The notes beneath the pieces were generated by a model. The model was not told the DNA's origin and made no database searches. It was given only the letters and a program-made list of their open reading frames with translations. Shown here piece by piece: positions 5,491 through 5,889 of a stretch of DNA of 5,889 nt. Within the stretch, counting starts at the first letter, position 1. The number at the start of each line of letters is the position of its first letter. A program made the position numbers and the translations under genes. Location: the NCBI GenBank assembly GCA_903921945.1, contig CAIXSC010000066.1:1-5889 (forward strand), given 5' to 3'. The DNA is from an uncultured Planctomycetaceae bacterium (lineage in GTDB: Bacteria; Planctomycetota; Planctomycetia; Pirellulales; Pirellulaceae).

Positions 5491-5889
5491 AACGTTCTTG
5501 CCCGTCGCAGCCGTCGAACACGTTACTGAGCAATGGCGTCAAAGCGTCGATCGGTCGCCCGAGCAGACCGATCAGTGCCTGGCACCGATTCAGTTCCCCA
5601 ACGTGAAACTCGAGGCGTACGCACCTCCCCAGGCGCTCGACAATGCGCCGCGTAGCGCACAGGCGTTGGCCAAGTTCTTGTGGTCTGACCGACGATCGTG
5701 TCCGGTGTCTACCTTTCTGACCGTTCGCCGACTGCTGGGCTATCTGCTGCAAGAAGACGAACCCGCCGTCAACAACCAACTCGAAGACGCGCCGTTCGAG
5801 GTGGAAACCCGCGTGCTTTACGCGGTCGAACGCAAGGTCGGTGGCCAAACGACATTTGATGGTTTTGTGGGCGAACTCCGAGTACGGGC
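5483..5889 (+). CDS. Unrecognised open frame running off the right edge
   Basis: From the TGA at 5480-5482 the frame stays open for 135 codons to the window end. The part after about residue 38 has protein-like composition and GC-ending codons: NVKLEAYAPPQALDNAPRS, ALAKFLWSDRRS, VRRLLGYLLQEDEP, then EVETRVLYAVERKVGG and TTFDGFVGELRVR. It has no ATG; the only likely starts are GTG 5603 or TTG 5498, and neither has a Shine-Dalgarno. Residues 29-38 (TDQCLAPIQF) come from REP-like copy 3. It may be the 3' part of a gene whose 5' end was disrupted, perhaps the one beginning at 5275, or a gene with an unusual start. No domain is recognised, and no function is assigned. Confidence 0.4.
5549..5573. 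repeat. 8-bp inverted repeat abutting REP-like copy 3
   Basis: GATCGGTC (5549-5556) is the exact reverse complement of GACCGATC (5566-5573), the left edge of repeat copy 3, across a 9-base loop. Copies 1 and 2 lack this partner. It could form a second hairpin next to the REP core. Confidence 0.6.
5566..5597. repeat. REP-like palindromic repeat, copy 3
   Basis: It is identical over 32 bases to copy 1, 237 bp away and in the same orientation. The palindromic core is at 5571-5589. It lies inside the open frame that runs off the right edge, contributing TDQCLAPIQF in that frame. Sharp loss of identity on both sides defines the unit boundaries. Confidence 0.8.

Noticed and set aside
5329..5597. 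CRISPR array
   Set aside because: The three repeats have unequal spacing (137 and 100 bp between cores), are strongly palindromic and one is diverged; no cas genes are present.
5489..5848. Minus-strand open frame of 119 codons at the right end
   Set aside because: It needs a TTG start without a clear RBS, and its composition looks like the shadow of the more protein-like plus-strand frame. It cannot be fully excluded.

Overview
The window looks like a GC-rich Planctomycetes chromosome segment, probably Pirellulales-like. This is an inference from the gene types, the periplasmic proteins with long Ala/Pro/Gly linkers, and the codon usage. No rRNA, tRNA or phylogenetic marker is present to prove it. 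The coding genes look ordinary; the repeat-rich right end (about 5260-5889) is the least explained part.

Layout from left to right. (1) A plus-strand gene (3-1550) encodes a secreted protein with a C-terminal TlpA/redoxin-like thioredoxin fold that has lost both active-site cysteines. (2) It converges on, and overlaps by 29 bp, a minus-strand gene (1522-2364) for an inositol-monophosphatase-family histidinol-phosphatase (HisN type). (3) Only 29 bp upstream of hisN lies a minus-strand gene (2394-3716) for an exported PQQ-dependent sugar dehydrogenase-like beta-propeller. These two probably form a transcription unit. (4) The 176-bp gap 3717-3892 holds a convincing intrinsic terminator for the next minus-strand gene, plus two small inverted repeats that may belong to the dehydrogenase leader. 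(5) A minus-strand gene (3893-5011) encodes an exported FkpA/Mip-type FKBP peptidyl-prolyl isomerase with an unusual 130-residue acid-free Gly/Thr/Pro/Ala linker. (6) From about 5275 rightward there is a tiny ORF with an excellent ribosome-binding site, three direct copies of a REP-like palindromic element, short tandem and inverted repeats, and an unrecognised open frame that runs off the window edge.

Functional links are limited. Three of the four well-supported proteins are predicted to be exported (Cys-less redoxin-like protein, sugar dehydrogenase, FKBP isomerase), and two of those belong to families involved in envelope protein folding or redox. HisN is a cytoplasmic housekeeping enzyme that appears to share a promoter with the dehydrogenase. 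No defence system, phage, CRISPR array or complete mobile element is visible. The best candidate for something under-described is the REP-like cluster that invades or punctuates reading frames at 5329-5597.
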